Below are positions 15,841 to 25,941 of a stretch of DNA of 64,000 nt, piece after piece; the stretch's first letter is position 1; each line of letters begins with the position of its first letter. This DNA is from Runella aurantiaca (GTDB lineage: Bacteria > Bacteroidota > Bacteroidia > Cytophagales > Spirosomataceae). The notes beneath the pieces are model-generated. The model was not told the DNA's origin and did no database searches. It was given only the letters and a program-made list of their open reading frames with translations. Made by a program: the position numbers and the translations under genes. Location: the NCBI RefSeq assembly GCF_003339505.1, contig NZ_QPIW01000010.1, positions 124,001 to 188,000 of the forward strand, given 5' to 3'.

Positions 15841-18249
15841 ATGATACGGAATTATCTCAAAACCACGTTGCGCAACTTGTGGAAACACAAGGCATTTACA
15901 TTTATCAATGTATTTGGTTTGGCGGCGGGCTTGACCGCCTGTCTGCTGATTGGCTTGTACATCCAACACGAACTGAGTTTTGATCAATTTCACCAAAACG
16001 GTTCCCGCATTGCACGGGCGGTGATGCATTATAGTATTGAAGGAACCGCCAACAAAACCGTCATGACGGGCACCAAAGTCGGGCCAGCGTTTCGGCGCGA
16101 CTTTCCCGAGGTAGAAGGCTTCGTTCGGGTCTCCGACCCCGCCCACTCTCAAAGTACCGTCGTGGTCAAACAAGGTGACTTGTTGTTTAACGAACCTCGC
16201 TTTTGCTGGGCCGACTCATCTTTCTTTGATTTCTTTTCGTTCAAATTATTGAAAGGAAACCCAAAAACGGTGCTCAACGCCCCAAATCAGGTGGTTCTGA
16301 CGGCCTCAACCGCCCGAAAATACTTTGGAATAGAAGAACCTGTGGGCAAAATCATTCGACTGGAAGACAAAGTAGACTATTTAGTGACAGGCATTGCTGA
16401 GGATGCTCCTTCCAATTCTCAATTACAATTTGATTTTGTGGCGTCTTTCAACTCACTTTCGGCCGCTAAAACCGAGACGTGGTGGAACGCCAATTACGTC
16501 ACTTATTTACTGCTGCGCCCTTCTACTTCGATAGCTGCGCTTCAGTCAAAAATCGCCTCGTACATGCGCCAACAGTCGGCCGAAACCGAAATGACTGGTA
16601 ACAATTTTGTCACTTATCTGCTCGAACCTCTCGCCGATGTTCACCTCTATTCCGAAGCCCAAGGTGGCATGAGCGCCGCTGGCGACATCACCTACGTCTA
16701 TATTTTTTTGGTTATTGCCTTGCTTATTTTGGTCATTGCCGCCACCAACTACATGAACCTCACCACCGCCCGCGCCACCGAGCGCGCCAAGGAAGTGGGC
16801 ATGAGAAAAGTACTGGGGGCCTTTCGCAGACAGTTATTTTGGCAATTTTTGAGCGAGTCGTTGGTGCTTACCTTGGTTGCATTAGCGCTGAGTTTAGCGG
16901 CGGCAGCAGCCTTTTTGCCGTCGTTTAATCAACTTTCTCAACGCCAACTTTCATTCAACGTTCTCTTTCAACCCATTGGAATCTTGTCATTGACGGGCAT
17001 TTGGCTGCTGGTTAGTTTTGTAGCGGGGAGTTATCCCGCTTTGGCGCTGTCGTACTTCCAGCCCATCAAAGTATTGAAAGGCGCGTTTAAGAATACGGCT
17101 TCGGGGTTATTGTTGCGTAAATCCTTGATTGTGTTACAGTTCATCATTTCCGTTTTTCTGATTGTGAGTACACTCGTGGTCAACAATCAGATGAATTATA
17201 TCCAAAACAAGAAACTGGGCTACGATAAACAGCACATTATTGCTTTACCAACGGATGGGCGCATCAATAAAAATCTGAAGGCGCTGAAAAATGAATTTAC
17301 GCAAAACCCCAACGTCAAAAATGTAGCACTGGCGTACGAAACGCCCACGTTTATTCAATGGGGCGACGGTGTGGAAACCGTAGGCACATCCAATCCCGTC
17401 CAGAAGATGATTACGGCATTTCCGGGAGATGAAGATTTGGCCAAAACCTTAGACATCAAGATTATAGCGGGCAGCGACCTTACCGAGGCCGACATACAAC
17501 TGCTCAACGCTGAAGATGATTCCAAGAGCGATTATCGCTTTTTAATCAACGAAACATTGGCCAAACAACTAGGTTGGAAACCACAGGAAGCTGTTGCAAA
17601 AAAAATCAAATTGGGCGGCCGTTTGGGAGAAATCAAGGGCGTTTTTCGCGATTTTCACTTTGCTTCGATGAAACAGCCCATCGGTTCTTTGGGTATTTTT
17701 CCAGTCACTTGGGGCAACGTATTGTTGGTCAAAATGACGGGAAATAATATTCCGCAAACGCTGTCTTTTTTGGAAAACAAATGGAAAACGCTTGCGCCAC
17801 ATCGTCCATTCAGCTACACCTTCCTTGACGAAGAATACCGCCAAATGTACGCCAACGAAAACCGCATCAGCCGCGTGTTTACGGTGTTTGCGGGCTTGGC
17901 TATTTTATTGGCTTGTTTGGGCCTATTCGGCTTGGTGGCATACACTACTGCCCAACGCACTAAGGAAATCGGCATTCGGAAAGTGCTGGGTGCTTCGGTG
18001 TTGGGAATCACGGCGTTGTTGTCAAAAGATTTCTTAAAACTCGTGTTGATTGCCATCGTCATCGCCTCACCTATTGCGTGGTATGCCATGAACGAGTGGC
18101 TCAAAGACTTTGTCTACCGGATGGACATCCAATGGTGGGTATTTGGGTTAGCGGGAGTTGTTGCCGTCGGTATTGCTTTATTAACGGTCAGTGCGCAATC
18201 CATCCGAGCGGCTCTGATGAATCCCGTAAAATCATTGAAATCGGAGTAA
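15841..18249 (+). CDS. FtsX/MacB-like ABC permease 1
   Basis: An 802-residue permease with the duplicated FtsX layout. TM1 lies at about 20-41, a first periplasmic MacB_PCD domain at 45-280, TM2-4 at 285-304, 340-362 and 380-402, TM5 at 427-447, a second periplasmic domain at 450-675 and TM6-8 at 680-782. The coupling motifs ERAKEVGMRKVLGAF (about 314) and QRTKEIGIRKVLGAS (about 705) are the usual contact sites with an ABC ATPase, and the protein ends ALMNPVKSLKSE. It has no nucleotide-binding domain of its own. It belongs to the MacB/LolCE/FtsX class that moves or signals across the envelope; the substrate is unknown. It is the first gene of a six-permease run behind a sigma-54 promoter. The ATG at 15841 is chosen over TTG at 15802. 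Confidence 0.9.
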   Translation: MIRNYLKTTLRNLWKHKAFTFINVFGLAAGLTACLLIGLYIQHELSFDQFHQNGSRIARAVMHYSIEGTANKTVMTGTKVGPAFRRDFPEVEGFVRVSDPAHSQSTVVVKQGDLLFNEPRFCWADSSFFDFFSFKLLKGNPKTVLNAPNQVVLTASTARKYFGIEEPVGKIIRLEDKVDYLVTGIAEDAPSNSQLQFDFVASFNSLSAAKTETWWNANYVTYLLLRPSTSIAALQSKIASYMRQQSAETEMTGNNFVTYLLEPLADVHLYSEAQGGMSAAGDITYVYIFLVIALLILVIAATNYMNLTTARATERAKEVGMRKVLGAFRRQLFWQFLSESLVLTLVALALSLAAAAAFLPSFNQLSQRQLSFNVLFQPIGILSLTGIWLLVSFVAGSYPALALSYFQPIKVLKGAFKNTASGLLLRKSLIVLQFIISVFLIVSTLVVNNQMNYIQNKKLGYDKQHIIALPTDGRINKNLKALKNEFTQNPNVKNVALAYETPTFIQWGDGVETVGTSNPVQKMITAFPGDEDLAKTLDIKIIAGSDLTEADIQLLNAEDDSKSDYRFLINETLAKQLGWKPQEAVAKKIKLGGRLGEIKGVFRDFHFASMKQPIGSLGIFPVTWGNVLLVKMTGNNIPQTLSFLENKWKTLAPHRPFSYTFLDEEYRQMYANENRISRVFTVFAGLAILLACLGLFGLVAYTTAQRTKEIGIRKVLGASVLGITALLSKDFLKLVLIAIVIASPIAWYAMNEWLKDFVYRMDIQWWVFGLAGVVAVGIALLTVSAQSIRAALMNPVKSLKSE

Positions 18250-18260
18250 AAACGGACAAC

Positions 18261-18310
18261 GGAACAATGGAGAACGGGCTTCTTTCTTCTTACTCCGTTT
18301 TCCATGTTCC
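18261..18310. repeat. Intergenic hairpin repeat, copy 1
   Basis: GGAACAATGGAGAACGG (18261-18277) is mirrored by CCGTTTTCCATGTTCC (18295-18310), giving a near-perfect inverted repeat with one bulge. It lies in the 74-bp gap between permeases 1 and 2. Confidence 0.65.
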
Positions 18311-18323
18311 AAACACAAAAACT

Positions 18324-20771
18324 ATGTTACGCAATTACATTCGCATTGCTTTTCGGCAAATCCGCAAAAATAAACTCTTTTCCTTCGTCAATTTTGCGGG
18401 ATTGACATTGGGGCTGACGTTTTGCTTCCTGACGTTCATCTGGTACCGTTTTGAACACTCCTACGACCGCCATTATCCCACCACCGACCGTCTGTATCGC
18501 CTGAATTATGAGCTTAATTTTACGGGAAGTGCTTTTACCATCACGCGCTCACCAGCACCTTTTGCGCCAATGCTCCCGAATTATTTCCCCGAAATTGAGC
18601 AAACTACGCGGTTTTATCCCCGTAGCATCAGCGTACGAATCCCCGGCCAAGACCAGGGCTTTGAGGTAGAAAATGCTTTTTTTGCCGATTCAACCACTAT
18701 GCAGGTCTTTGGGTTTGAAACCCTCCAAGGCGACCCTGACCGCGCGTTGCATACCCCATTTTCGATTGTATTGACCGACAAAACGGCTCTGCGCTTTTTT
18801 GGCAAAGAAGATTGTATGGGCAAACAGTTAATGCTCGCCAATCAGGGGCCTTTCACAGTGGGCGGCGTGATACGCTCCCTGCCCGAAAACGCCCACTTTA
18901 CCTTTGACTTTCTGGCTCCTTTCCGCAATATCGCCGATGTGGAGCCTGATTTTGCTCGTGAAGGCATCGTAGACGTCATCCAAAACAACAAATTGGCCTC
19001 TTATGCCACTACCTATGTATTGCTAAAAAAAGGGGCAAAAGCCTCCTCCGTCAATGCGCGGTTTAAGGATTTTGTCCTTAAAAATGGCATGAAAGAAGTA
19101 CGGGACAAACAAAATTTCGCCCTCTTTCCAGTACGCGACATCCACTTACAATCAACGGCAGAAGGCGAAGTAGTTCCTACCGCCAACCCCGATTTCTTAC
19201 AAATATTCTCCCTGATTGGAGTACTCATTTTGGCCATTGCGGTGGTTAATTTTGTCAATCTCAGTACCGCCGCCCAGCTGAGTCGCGCCAAAGAAGTGGG
19301 CGTGCGAAAAGTACTTGGCTCCCAGTCGTGGCAAATCGTCCGACAATTGTTGACGGAAACTTTTTTATTGGGACTTCCCGCTTTTTTGCTGGCCTTACTA
19401 CTCACCAAACAGTTTTTGGGCCAAATGGAAACCTTTTTTGGTCGAAAACCCGACTTTTCTTTCGTCCAAAATGCAGAAATGCTTTTGCTGTTTTTGGGGG
19501 TATTTACGATGGCCTGTTTATTGGCAGGGGTATACCCAGCCGTTTTTGCTTCGCGCTTCAAGGCCACCGACATTTTTCGTGGAAAAGCCAGCGGCAAAGG
19601 CCAAGGAGGCAATTGGCTGACCCAAGGCCTCATTACCCTACAATTCACCGTAGCGGTGGCCCTGCTTGCAGGCGCAGGGATTGTGCTGCGGCAGATTGAC
19701 TATTTAAAAAACCGCCCCTTGGGATTCAACCGCGACATGACACTGGCGGTGCCGCTCTTCAGTCAAAATATGAACAATCTGTTTTCGCCTGGTGACCAAC
19801 AACTGCGCAATCGGACCAATGCGTTTGAGGAAAAATTACTGCAAAACCCTTCCATTAAAGCCGTCACCTTGGCCTCAAACCTACCGGGAATGGGCGGTGC
19901 GCGTCACCCCATTGCGACCGAAAAAATCAGAATTGAAGACGGTATAGTTCTTCCCGGTATTTCGGTTGACTATGACTTCATTAAAACCTTCGACCTGAAA
20001 ATAGTGGCAGGTCGCGATTTTGACAAAACTTACGGCACTGATCATTTAGAGGGTTTTATTATCAACAACGAAGCGGTAAAAGCCCTTCATTTTGGGTCAC
20101 CGCAGGCCGCTATCGGCCAGAATATCCAACGCGGCGGCAAAAAAGGCCGAGTGGTAGGTGTGGTCAATGATTTTCACTCCGAAAACCTTCGTACGGGCCT
20201 AAGCCCTTTATTTATGGAGGTAAGTCCTGGAACATTTTCTCAATTTGGCATTAAAATTTCATCGACCAATACCCCCGCTACATTGGCTTATGTAGAAAAA
20301 ACGTGGAAAGAATTTTTCCCCGAAAAAGTATTCCAACACCGCTTTTTGGATGAGTCGCTCGCTGATAGCTACCGAGAAGAAAGTCGATTTGCGTCCCTCA
20401 TCGGATTGTTTGCCGGGGTGGCTATTTTCTTATCCTGTTTTGGTTTGTTTGGCATGATTGCGTTTGTGGTGCGGCAACGTACCAAAGAAATCGGCATCCG
20501 AAAAGTGTTGGGCGCAAGCGTAGGGAGTGTCGTAACGCTTTTGTCGGCCGATTTTATCAAACTCATTCTCGTCGCCATATTCATTGCCAGTCCGATTGCT
20601 TATTTTTTCTTGAATAAATGGCTGGACAATTTTGCCTACCACATTACGATTCAATGGTGGATTTTTGTGGTGGCTGGATTGGTCGCGATAATTGTTGCCC
20701 TGATTACCATCAGTTTTCACAGTATCAAAGCCGCATTGGCCAATCCCGTGAAGTCATTAAAAACGGAGTGA
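18324..20771 (+). CDS. FtsX/MacB-like ABC permease 2
   Basis: An 815-residue paralogue, the longest of the set. It starts MLRNYIRIAFRQIRKNK at 18324; the open frame extends 82 codons upstream through the end of permease 1, which is not credible. The TM1 region is FVNFAGLTLGLTFCFLTFIW. The first periplasmic domain carries a distinctive SVRIPGQDQGFEVENAFF segment. The coupling motif RAKEVGVRKVLGSQ and the C-terminal RTKEIGIRKVLGASVGSVV are intact, but the last residues are LANPVKSLKTE rather than the common LMNPVKSLKSE. VGSVVTLLSADFIKL is shared almost exactly with permease 3 (LLSTDFIKL), so these two neighbours may share an ATPase or a recent ancestor. Separated from permease 1 by 74 bp. Confidence 0.9.
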   Translation: MLRNYIRIAFRQIRKNKLFSFVNFAGLTLGLTFCFLTFIWYRFEHSYDRHYPTTDRLYRLNYELNFTGSAFTITRSPAPFAPMLPNYFPEIEQTTRFYPRSISVRIPGQDQGFEVENAFFADSTTMQVFGFETLQGDPDRALHTPFSIVLTDKTALRFFGKEDCMGKQLMLANQGPFTVGGVIRSLPENAHFTFDFLAPFRNIADVEPDFAREGIVDVIQNNKLASYATTYVLLKKGAKASSVNARFKDFVLKNGMKEVRDKQNFALFPVRDIHLQSTAEGEVVPTANPDFLQIFSLIGVLILAIAVVNFVNLSTAAQLSRAKEVGVRKVLGSQSWQIVRQLLTETFLLGLPAFLLALLLTKQFLGQMETFFGRKPDFSFVQNAEMLLLFLGVFTMACLLAGVYPAVFASRFKATDIFRGKASGKGQGGNWLTQGLITLQFTVAVALLAGAGIVLRQIDYLKNRPLGFNRDMTLAVPLFSQNMNNLFSPGDQQLRNRTNAFEEKLLQNPSIKAVTLASNLPGMGGARHPIATEKIRIEDGIVLPGISVDYDFIKTFDLKIVAGRDFDKTYGTDHLEGFIINNEAVKALHFGSPQAAIGQNIQRGGKKGRVVGVVNDFHSENLRTGLSPLFMEVSPGTFSQFGIKISSTNTPATLAYVEKTWKEFFPEKVFQHRFLDESLADSYREESRFASLIGLFAGVAIFLSCFGLFGMIAFVVRQRTKEIGIRKVLGASVGSVVTLLSADFIKLILVAIFIASPIAYFFLNKWLDNFAYHITIQWWIFVVAGLVAIIVALITISFHSIKAALANPVKSLKTE

Positions 20772-20776
20772 AAAAT

Positions 20777-20857
20777 GGAGAACGGTACAAGGGGAGAACG
20801 AAGAACGTATTTCCGTGCTCCTTTTCCCAAATTCCGTTCTCCAGAACTCCGTGTTCC
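20777..20857. repeat. Intergenic hairpin repeat, copy 2
   Basis: GGAGAACGG (20777-20785) pairs perfectly with CCGTTCTCC (20834-20842). Further units, GGGGAGAACG and CTCCGTGTTCCC, extend the element. It fills most of the 104-bp gap between permeases 2 and 3. Confidence 0.65.
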
Positions 20858-20875
20858 CTTTTTCCTATAAAAACT

Positions 20876-23296
20876 ATGTTACGCAGCTACCTCAAAATCG
20901 CTTTTCGTAGCCTTTTAAAACACAAAGGTTTTACGTTTATCAACATTGCAGGTCTCAGTTTGGGACTGACGAGTTTTTTGGTCATTGCGCTCTACGTGCA
21001 AGATGAGTTGGGTTACGACCGTTTTCACCAAAAAGCCGACCGTATTTACCGGGTTTCGCGGTATTTCAAGTCGACCGATGGCCAAATCAGTCTGCGACTG
21101 GGGACGGTAGCGCCCGCTTTTTTTCCGCATTTCAAGAATGATTTTCCCGAAGTAGAACAAATAACCCGCCTGTTGGAATACGAGGGAACAATGAGATTGC
21201 CCGATAATTTGGAGAAAAAATATACCGAAGACAAGCTGTTTTTTGCCGAAGACAATGTCTTTAAAGTGTTTGATTTCAAGCTGTTGGAAGGAAATCCTGA
21301 CAAAGCACTTTCAGACCCCTTTACGGTAGTTTTGTCAAAACCGATGGCCGAAAAATACTTTGGGAACGTCAGCCCCGTTGGAAAACTCATCAAGTTTGAT
21401 AGCCAATACGACTTTCGTATTACAGGGGTTTTTGAACCACTTCCCGCACAGTCGCACATTCACCCCAACGTTTTGTTTTCGGCGGCTTCACTCAACGACG
21501 AACGCCTGTACGGTGCCGAAGGTTTACGTAGCGACTGGGGCGGCAACAACTTTGCTACCTATTTTTTACTCGCTGCCAACTACGACCCCGCCAAACTAGA
21601 AAAAGCCTTTCCGGCGTTTCAGGACAAGCACCTGCCCGAGCACAACGGTACAAAAGGCTCCAAATACTCTGAACTTCATTTGACCAAAGTCCCTGATATT
21701 CACCTTTATTCACACTTAGACTACGAAATTGAGCCAGGTGGCGACATCAAATACGTCTACATTTTTTCGGCCATTGCATTGTTTATTTTGCTGATTGCCT
21801 GTATCAATTACATGAATCTGGCCACGGCCCGCTCGGCCAGTCGCGCCAAGGAAGTAGGAATGCGGAAAGCAGTGGGGGCATTACGTCAACAGCTCATCGG
21901 CCAGTTTTTGAGTGAATCTGTTTTGGTGACGTTTTTTGCGTTGCTATTGGCATTGATTGCCACGGCGGCGTTGCTTTCTACGCTCAATGATTTTACCAAC
22001 AAAAACCTCTCTTTCACGCAGTTATTCAGCGGACAGTTCCTATTGACGGCCACTTTAGCGGTGTTACTCACGGGTTTGGCCGCGGGCAGCTACCCCGCTT
22101 TTTTTCTGACGGCCTACCAGCCTATTCAAGTCCTGAAAGGCAGTATTGTGAATGCCCTCAAAAACGGAAAACTGCGCCAAGTACTCGTGATTACGCAGTT
22201 TGCCATTGCCTGTGCCTTGATTATTTGTACGAGCGTGGTCTACAATCAACTTGATTTTATGATGAACCAAAAGACGGGCTATAAAAAAGAGCAGATTTTG
22301 GTCATGTCGGGTGTGGGAAGTTCGGCGGCTGATTTTGAAACGCTGAAACAACAACTCAAACAACATTCGGGCATCACCAACGTGACGCATTCTTCGCGCG
22401 TACCCACGATTCGGTTGTTGGATTCGATGGGCGCTTCCGTGGCCAAAGGGGATACCACCACGCCCGTCAGCACCGAAATCAAGGGACTTTCGACCGATTA
22501 TGATTTTATCAACACTTACGAAATACAACTCGCCGCTGGCCGTGATTTTTCACGGACTTTTGGAGCCGATACCACCAATTTTATTCTCAACGAAGCGGCC
22601 ATAAAAGCAATCGGATGGAAAAACAACGAAGCAGCCATTGGGCAACGCTTCAAATATGGCAACCTCGACGGACAAGTCGTGGGCGTAGTCAAAGATTTTC
22701 ATTTTGAATCACTGCACCAGAAAATTGCCCCGATGGTGATGTTTATGCGTCCAAGCTGGCGCAGTCGGCTGTCGGTGAGTGCCAAAACGGGTGATTTGCC
22801 CGCAGCCATTGCGCACGTTGAAAAGGTGTGGAAACGTTTTTTTCCAAACAATCCGTTTGAATACACCTTCTTGGATGAACGCTTCAACGACCAGTACCAA
22901 ACCGAACAAAAGCAGCGCACGCTCTTTTTGATTTTTGCGGCCATTTCAATTTTCATTTCCTGTTTGGGCCTGTTTGCTTTGGCCACCTACACTGCCGAGC
23001 AACGCGCCAAAGAAATCGGTATCCGGAAAGTGCTAGGCGCCAGCGTGGGCAGCGTCGTAACGCTGCTTTCAACTGATTTTATCAAACTGGTTCTTATCGC
23101 TCTCCTCATCGCTTCGCCAGTTGCTTGGTATGCCATGCACCTGTGGCTCAAGGATTTTGCGTACCGGATTGATATTCCGTGGTGGGTCTTTGGCGTTACC
23201 GCATTTTTGGCGGTTGGCATTGCATTTCTGACGGTGAGTTTTCAGAGTATCAGAGCTGCATTGATGAACCCCGTAAAATCTTTAAAATCGGAGTGA
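20876..23296 (+). CDS. FtsX/MacB-like ABC permease 3
   Basis: An 806-residue paralogue starting MLRSYLKIAFRSLLKHK at 20876. The longer frame that opens at 20618 overlaps permease 2 and is rejected. TM1 is FINIAGLSLGLTSFLVIALY. The first periplasmic domain contains FDFKLLEGNPDKALSDPF and KYFGNVSPVGKLIKF, which are landmark positions conserved in all copies (a lysine/arginine-YFG and P-x-GK turn). Coupling motifs: RAKEVGMRKAVGALRQQ and RAKEIGIRKVLGASVGS, where the usual RTKEIG has become RAKEIG. It ends LMNPVKSLKSE. TM2, TM5 and TM6-8 occupy the standard positions (about 290, 430 and 680-785). Confidence 0.9.
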   Translation: MLRSYLKIAFRSLLKHKGFTFINIAGLSLGLTSFLVIALYVQDELGYDRFHQKADRIYRVSRYFKSTDGQISLRLGTVAPAFFPHFKNDFPEVEQITRLLEYEGTMRLPDNLEKKYTEDKLFFAEDNVFKVFDFKLLEGNPDKALSDPFTVVLSKPMAEKYFGNVSPVGKLIKFDSQYDFRITGVFEPLPAQSHIHPNVLFSAASLNDERLYGAEGLRSDWGGNNFATYFLLAANYDPAKLEKAFPAFQDKHLPEHNGTKGSKYSELHLTKVPDIHLYSHLDYEIEPGGDIKYVYIFSAIALFILLIACINYMNLATARSASRAKEVGMRKAVGALRQQLIGQFLSESVLVTFFALLLALIATAALLSTLNDFTNKNLSFTQLFSGQFLLTATLAVLLTGLAAGSYPAFFLTAYQPIQVLKGSIVNALKNGKLRQVLVITQFAIACALIICTSVVYNQLDFMMNQKTGYKKEQILVMSGVGSSAADFETLKQQLKQHSGITNVTHSSRVPTIRLLDSMGASVAKGDTTTPVSTEIKGLSTDYDFINTYEIQLAAGRDFSRTFGADTTNFILNEAAIKAIGWKNNEAAIGQRFKYGNLDGQVVGVVKDFHFESLHQKIAPMVMFMRPSWRSRLSVSAKTGDLPAAIAHVEKVWKRFFPNNPFEYTFLDERFNDQYQTEQKQRTLFLIFAAISIFISCLGLFALATYTAEQRAKEIGIRKVLGASVGSVVTLLSTDFIKLVLIALLIASPVAWYAMHLWLKDFAYRIDIPWWVFGVTAFLAVGIAFLTVSFQSIRAALMNPVKSLKSE

Positions 23297-23300
23297 AATT

Positions 23301-23393
23301 TGGAATATGGAAAAAGGGGAACACGGAGACCGTATTTGTTCCGTAACTCCGTACTCCGTAAAACTCCATGTTCCATAACTCCGTTTTTCCATC
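23301..23393. repeat. Intergenic hairpin repeat, copy 3
   Basis: ATGGAAAAA (23307-23315) matches TTTTTCCAT (23384-23392), and GGAACACGGAG near 23318 faces CTCCATGTTCC at 23363-23373. ACTCC and CCGTA units recur between them. It occupies the 121-bp gap between permeases 3 and 4. Confidence 0.6.
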
Positions 23394-23417
23394 TTCCCTC
23401 ATTTAACCCAAAAAGCC

Positions 23418-25844
23418 ATGTTAAAAAATTATTTCACAACTGCCCTCCGCGCCCTCAAGCGCGACTGGAATTACTCGCTCATCAACATTGCCGGACTCAC
23501 TTTCGCGCTGGCTTGCTGCCTCATGTTGTTTTTGGCCATTCGCTACGAACTAAGCTACGACCGACACAACGCCAATGCCGACCGCACGTACCGAATCATT
23601 ACCTACAACAAAACCTCCGAAGGAGATGGCCGCAACACTGGCCTTCCGTTGCCTGCTTTAGCAGCTCTACGTAATGATTTTCCCGAGCTAAAACACCAAT
23701 TGACGATGGTTTATGACCTCTACGGCGCACTGGTAAGGGTCAATAACCAAAAAGCGAATAAGTTTCAGGAAGAAGGCAGCGTTATCGCTTTTATAGAGCC
23801 AGAATATTTTCAATTGTTTGATTATCAATGGAAAGCGGGAAATGCAAAAGCTGCCTTGAAGAATCCAAATACGGTTGTATTGACGGAACGCATTGCAAAG
23901 AAATATTTTGGCGATGTTGACCCGATGGGACAATCCATCAAGATTGAAAATAAAATGGATTTCGTCGTAACGGGCATTGTAAAAGACCCACCAGCTACGA
24001 CCAGTTTGCCCTTTGAGGTTCTGCTGTCATTTGCTTCGCTCAAACAATACGGTGCCAACGGAGACTGGGATTCTTGGGGCTCTACCTACAGTGGTGCTCA
24101 AATTTATCTGGCATTACCCGAAAAAGTAGCCGCCGCCCAAATGCAGCAGCGGTTGGTGCCGTTTGTCAACAAATACCTCGAGCCCGACGATGCCAAAGAG
24201 ATTCAATACGAATTACAGCCCCTGACTGACCTCCATTTTGACACCCGTACCGAGAACCCTGCGAGCCGAACCGTTAGCAAACAGATGATTTGGGCCATGG
24301 CGCTGATTGGGTTGTTTATCCTGATTACGGCCTGCGTCAATTTTATCAATCTGGCCACCGCCCAAGCCCTGCGCCGCGCCAAAGAAGTGGGAGTACGAAA
24401 AGTATTGGGCAGTTCTAGATTTCAGTTGGTGCGTCAATTTTTGAGTGAAACGGGCCTAATGACGGGTTTCGCTATTTTGTTAGCCTTTTTAGTAGCGTAT
24501 TTATCCATGTCTTACGTCGCCGAATTACTTGACATCAAAGCCACTGCACTCGTGCTGTTCGACCCAGTAGTTATTGGTTTTGTACTGTTGTTGGCGTTGG
24601 TCACCACCGTGCTGGCTGGTTTTTACCCCGCATTGGTTTTATCTGGTTATCAGCCGATTCTGGCGCTAAAAGGCAAAATGCGCATGACAGGGGGCAACCA
24701 GTTATCGCTTCGCCGAGGGCTGATTATATTTCAGTTTGCCATTTCACAGATGCTCGTTATCGGCACCATCATCGCTTACACCCAAATGACTCACCTTCGT
24801 TCGGCAGATTTAGGCTATAACAAAGAAGCGGTGCTGACAATCAATATCCCCGAACGCAAGCCGGGCCAACTCGAAACACTACGGGCACAATTGGCCGCGT
24901 TGCCCAACGTTAAGTCGCTGAGTTACGGCATCTCGGTTCCCTCTTCAGACGGCAACTGGTGGTCGAGCTTCCGATTTGAAAACGCCGAAAAGGAGGCCGA
25001 TTTCGGCATCGTGATGCGCATGGCAGACACCTCCTATATCAACACCTACGGCCTGCACCTGATAGCGGGGCGAATGTACCTACCCGCCGACACCATACGA
25101 GAAGTCATTGTTAATGAGTCATTTGTAAAAAAAATGGGCTTTCAAAACCCGAACGAGGTCATCGGCAAGCACCTAACAATCGGCGGGCGCAGTAGAGTCA
25201 AAAAACCGATTGTTGGGGTAGTCAGAGATTTTAACACTTTTTCGCTTCACCAACAAACCAATCCATGTGTATTAACCACCCGGCGCGATACGTACCAATC
25301 GCTCGGCATTAAACTTTCGACGCAACAGGGTGGCACTGAGGCCATCAGTCAATTAATCGGCCAAGTAGAAACTACTTGGAATGCCACTTTCCCTGATTTT
25401 GCGTTTAAATACGAGTTTTTGGACGAAAAACTCAATAACTTTTATAAAAACGAAGAACGCATGTACGCACTCTTCCGGTTGCTGGCAAGCATTGCCATTT
25501 TTATTGGTTGCTTGGGGCTATACGGCGTAGTGGCCTTCATGGCCGAATCAAGGACCAAAGAGGTGGGAATCCGCAAAGTATTAGGCGCTTCTACGGGTCA
25601 AATTGTGAGCCTATTTTCCGTCGAGTTCATCGGTCTGGTGTTAATTGCGTTGATTATTGCGTCACCCATAGCGTGGTACGTGATGAACAAATGGCTGGCT
25701 GATTTTCCGTATAAAATCGACATTGAATGGTGGGTTTTTGCGGCTACGGCGCTCCTTGCGGTAAGTGTTGCCTTTCTCACGGTCAGTTTTCAGAGCATCA
25801 AAGCCGCGTTGATGAACCCCGTGACGAGTTTGAAATCGGAGTAA
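23418..25844 (+). CDS. FtsX/MacB-like ABC permease 4
   Basis: An 808-residue paralogue starting MLKNYFTTALRALKRDW, less like the consensus at the extreme N-terminus (LKRDWNYS in place of LLKNKTFS). TM1 is LINIAGLTFALACCLMLFLA with a Cys pair. The first coupling motif RRAKEVGVRKVLGSSRFQ is intact. The second is SRTKEVGIRKVLGASTGQIV followed by SLFSVEFIGLV, where the SKDF helix seen in most copies is changed. It ends NPVTSLKSE. The second periplasmic domain includes PSSDGNWWSSFRFEN, not seen in its neighbours. The start codon is the ATG 16 bp after the repeat region. Fourth gene of the six-permease run. Confidence 0.9.
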   Translation: MLKNYFTTALRALKRDWNYSLINIAGLTFALACCLMLFLAIRYELSYDRHNANADRTYRIITYNKTSEGDGRNTGLPLPALAALRNDFPELKHQLTMVYDLYGALVRVNNQKANKFQEEGSVIAFIEPEYFQLFDYQWKAGNAKAALKNPNTVVLTERIAKKYFGDVDPMGQSIKIENKMDFVVTGIVKDPPATTSLPFEVLLSFASLKQYGANGDWDSWGSTYSGAQIYLALPEKVAAAQMQQRLVPFVNKYLEPDDAKEIQYELQPLTDLHFDTRTENPASRTVSKQMIWAMALIGLFILITACVNFINLATAQALRRAKEVGVRKVLGSSRFQLVRQFLSETGLMTGFAILLAFLVAYLSMSYVAELLDIKATALVLFDPVVIGFVLLLALVTTVLAGFYPALVLSGYQPILALKGKMRMTGGNQLSLRRGLIIFQFAISQMLVIGTIIAYTQMTHLRSADLGYNKEAVLTINIPERKPGQLETLRAQLAALPNVKSLSYGISVPSSDGNWWSSFRFENAEKEADFGIVMRMADTSYINTYGLHLIAGRMYLPADTIREVIVNESFVKKMGFQNPNEVIGKHLTIGGRSRVKKPIVGVVRDFNTFSLHQQTNPCVLTTRRDTYQSLGIKLSTQQGGTEAISQLIGQVETTWNATFPDFAFKYEFLDEKLNNFYKNEERMYALFRLLASIAIFIGCLGLYGVVAFMAESRTKEVGIRKVLGASTGQIVSLFSVEFIGLVLIALIIASPIAWYVMNKWLADFPYKIDIEWWVFAATALLAVSVAFLTVSFQSIKAALMNPVTSLKSE

Positions 25845-25857
25845 GTATTCGGAGCAC

Positions 25858-25905
25858 GGAGTTGCGGAACACGGAGAAAGTACATTTTCCGTGTTCCGCA
25901 ACTCC
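25858..25905. repeat. Intergenic hairpin repeat, copy 4 (perfect 18-bp stem)
   Basis: The arms 25858-25875 (starting GGAGTTGCGGAACACGG) and 25888-25905 (ending CCGTGTTCCGCAACTCC) are perfect complements over 18 bp with a 12-nt loop. This is the cleanest copy of the family. No T-run follows, so it is not a typical terminator. Confidence 0.8.
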
Positions 25906-25941
25906 ATTCTTCCCTGTCCCAATAATGAAACCCTAACAACC

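Noticed and set aside
18078-18323. Upstream extension of the permease 2 frame (and the similar extensions at 20618 and 38655)
   Set aside because: These codons overlap the previous permease or the hairpin repeats. The conserved M-L-x-N/S-Y start lies downstream at 18324, 20876 and 38751.
19013-19648. A long minus-strand frame inside permease 2 (and similar ones at 22064-22528 and 20430-20720)
   Set aside because: They lie wholly antisense to clearly conserved permease coding sequence, and their products are Ser/Lys/Pro-rich without family features. Such antisense frames recur at matching places in several paralogues because the sense codons are conserved.
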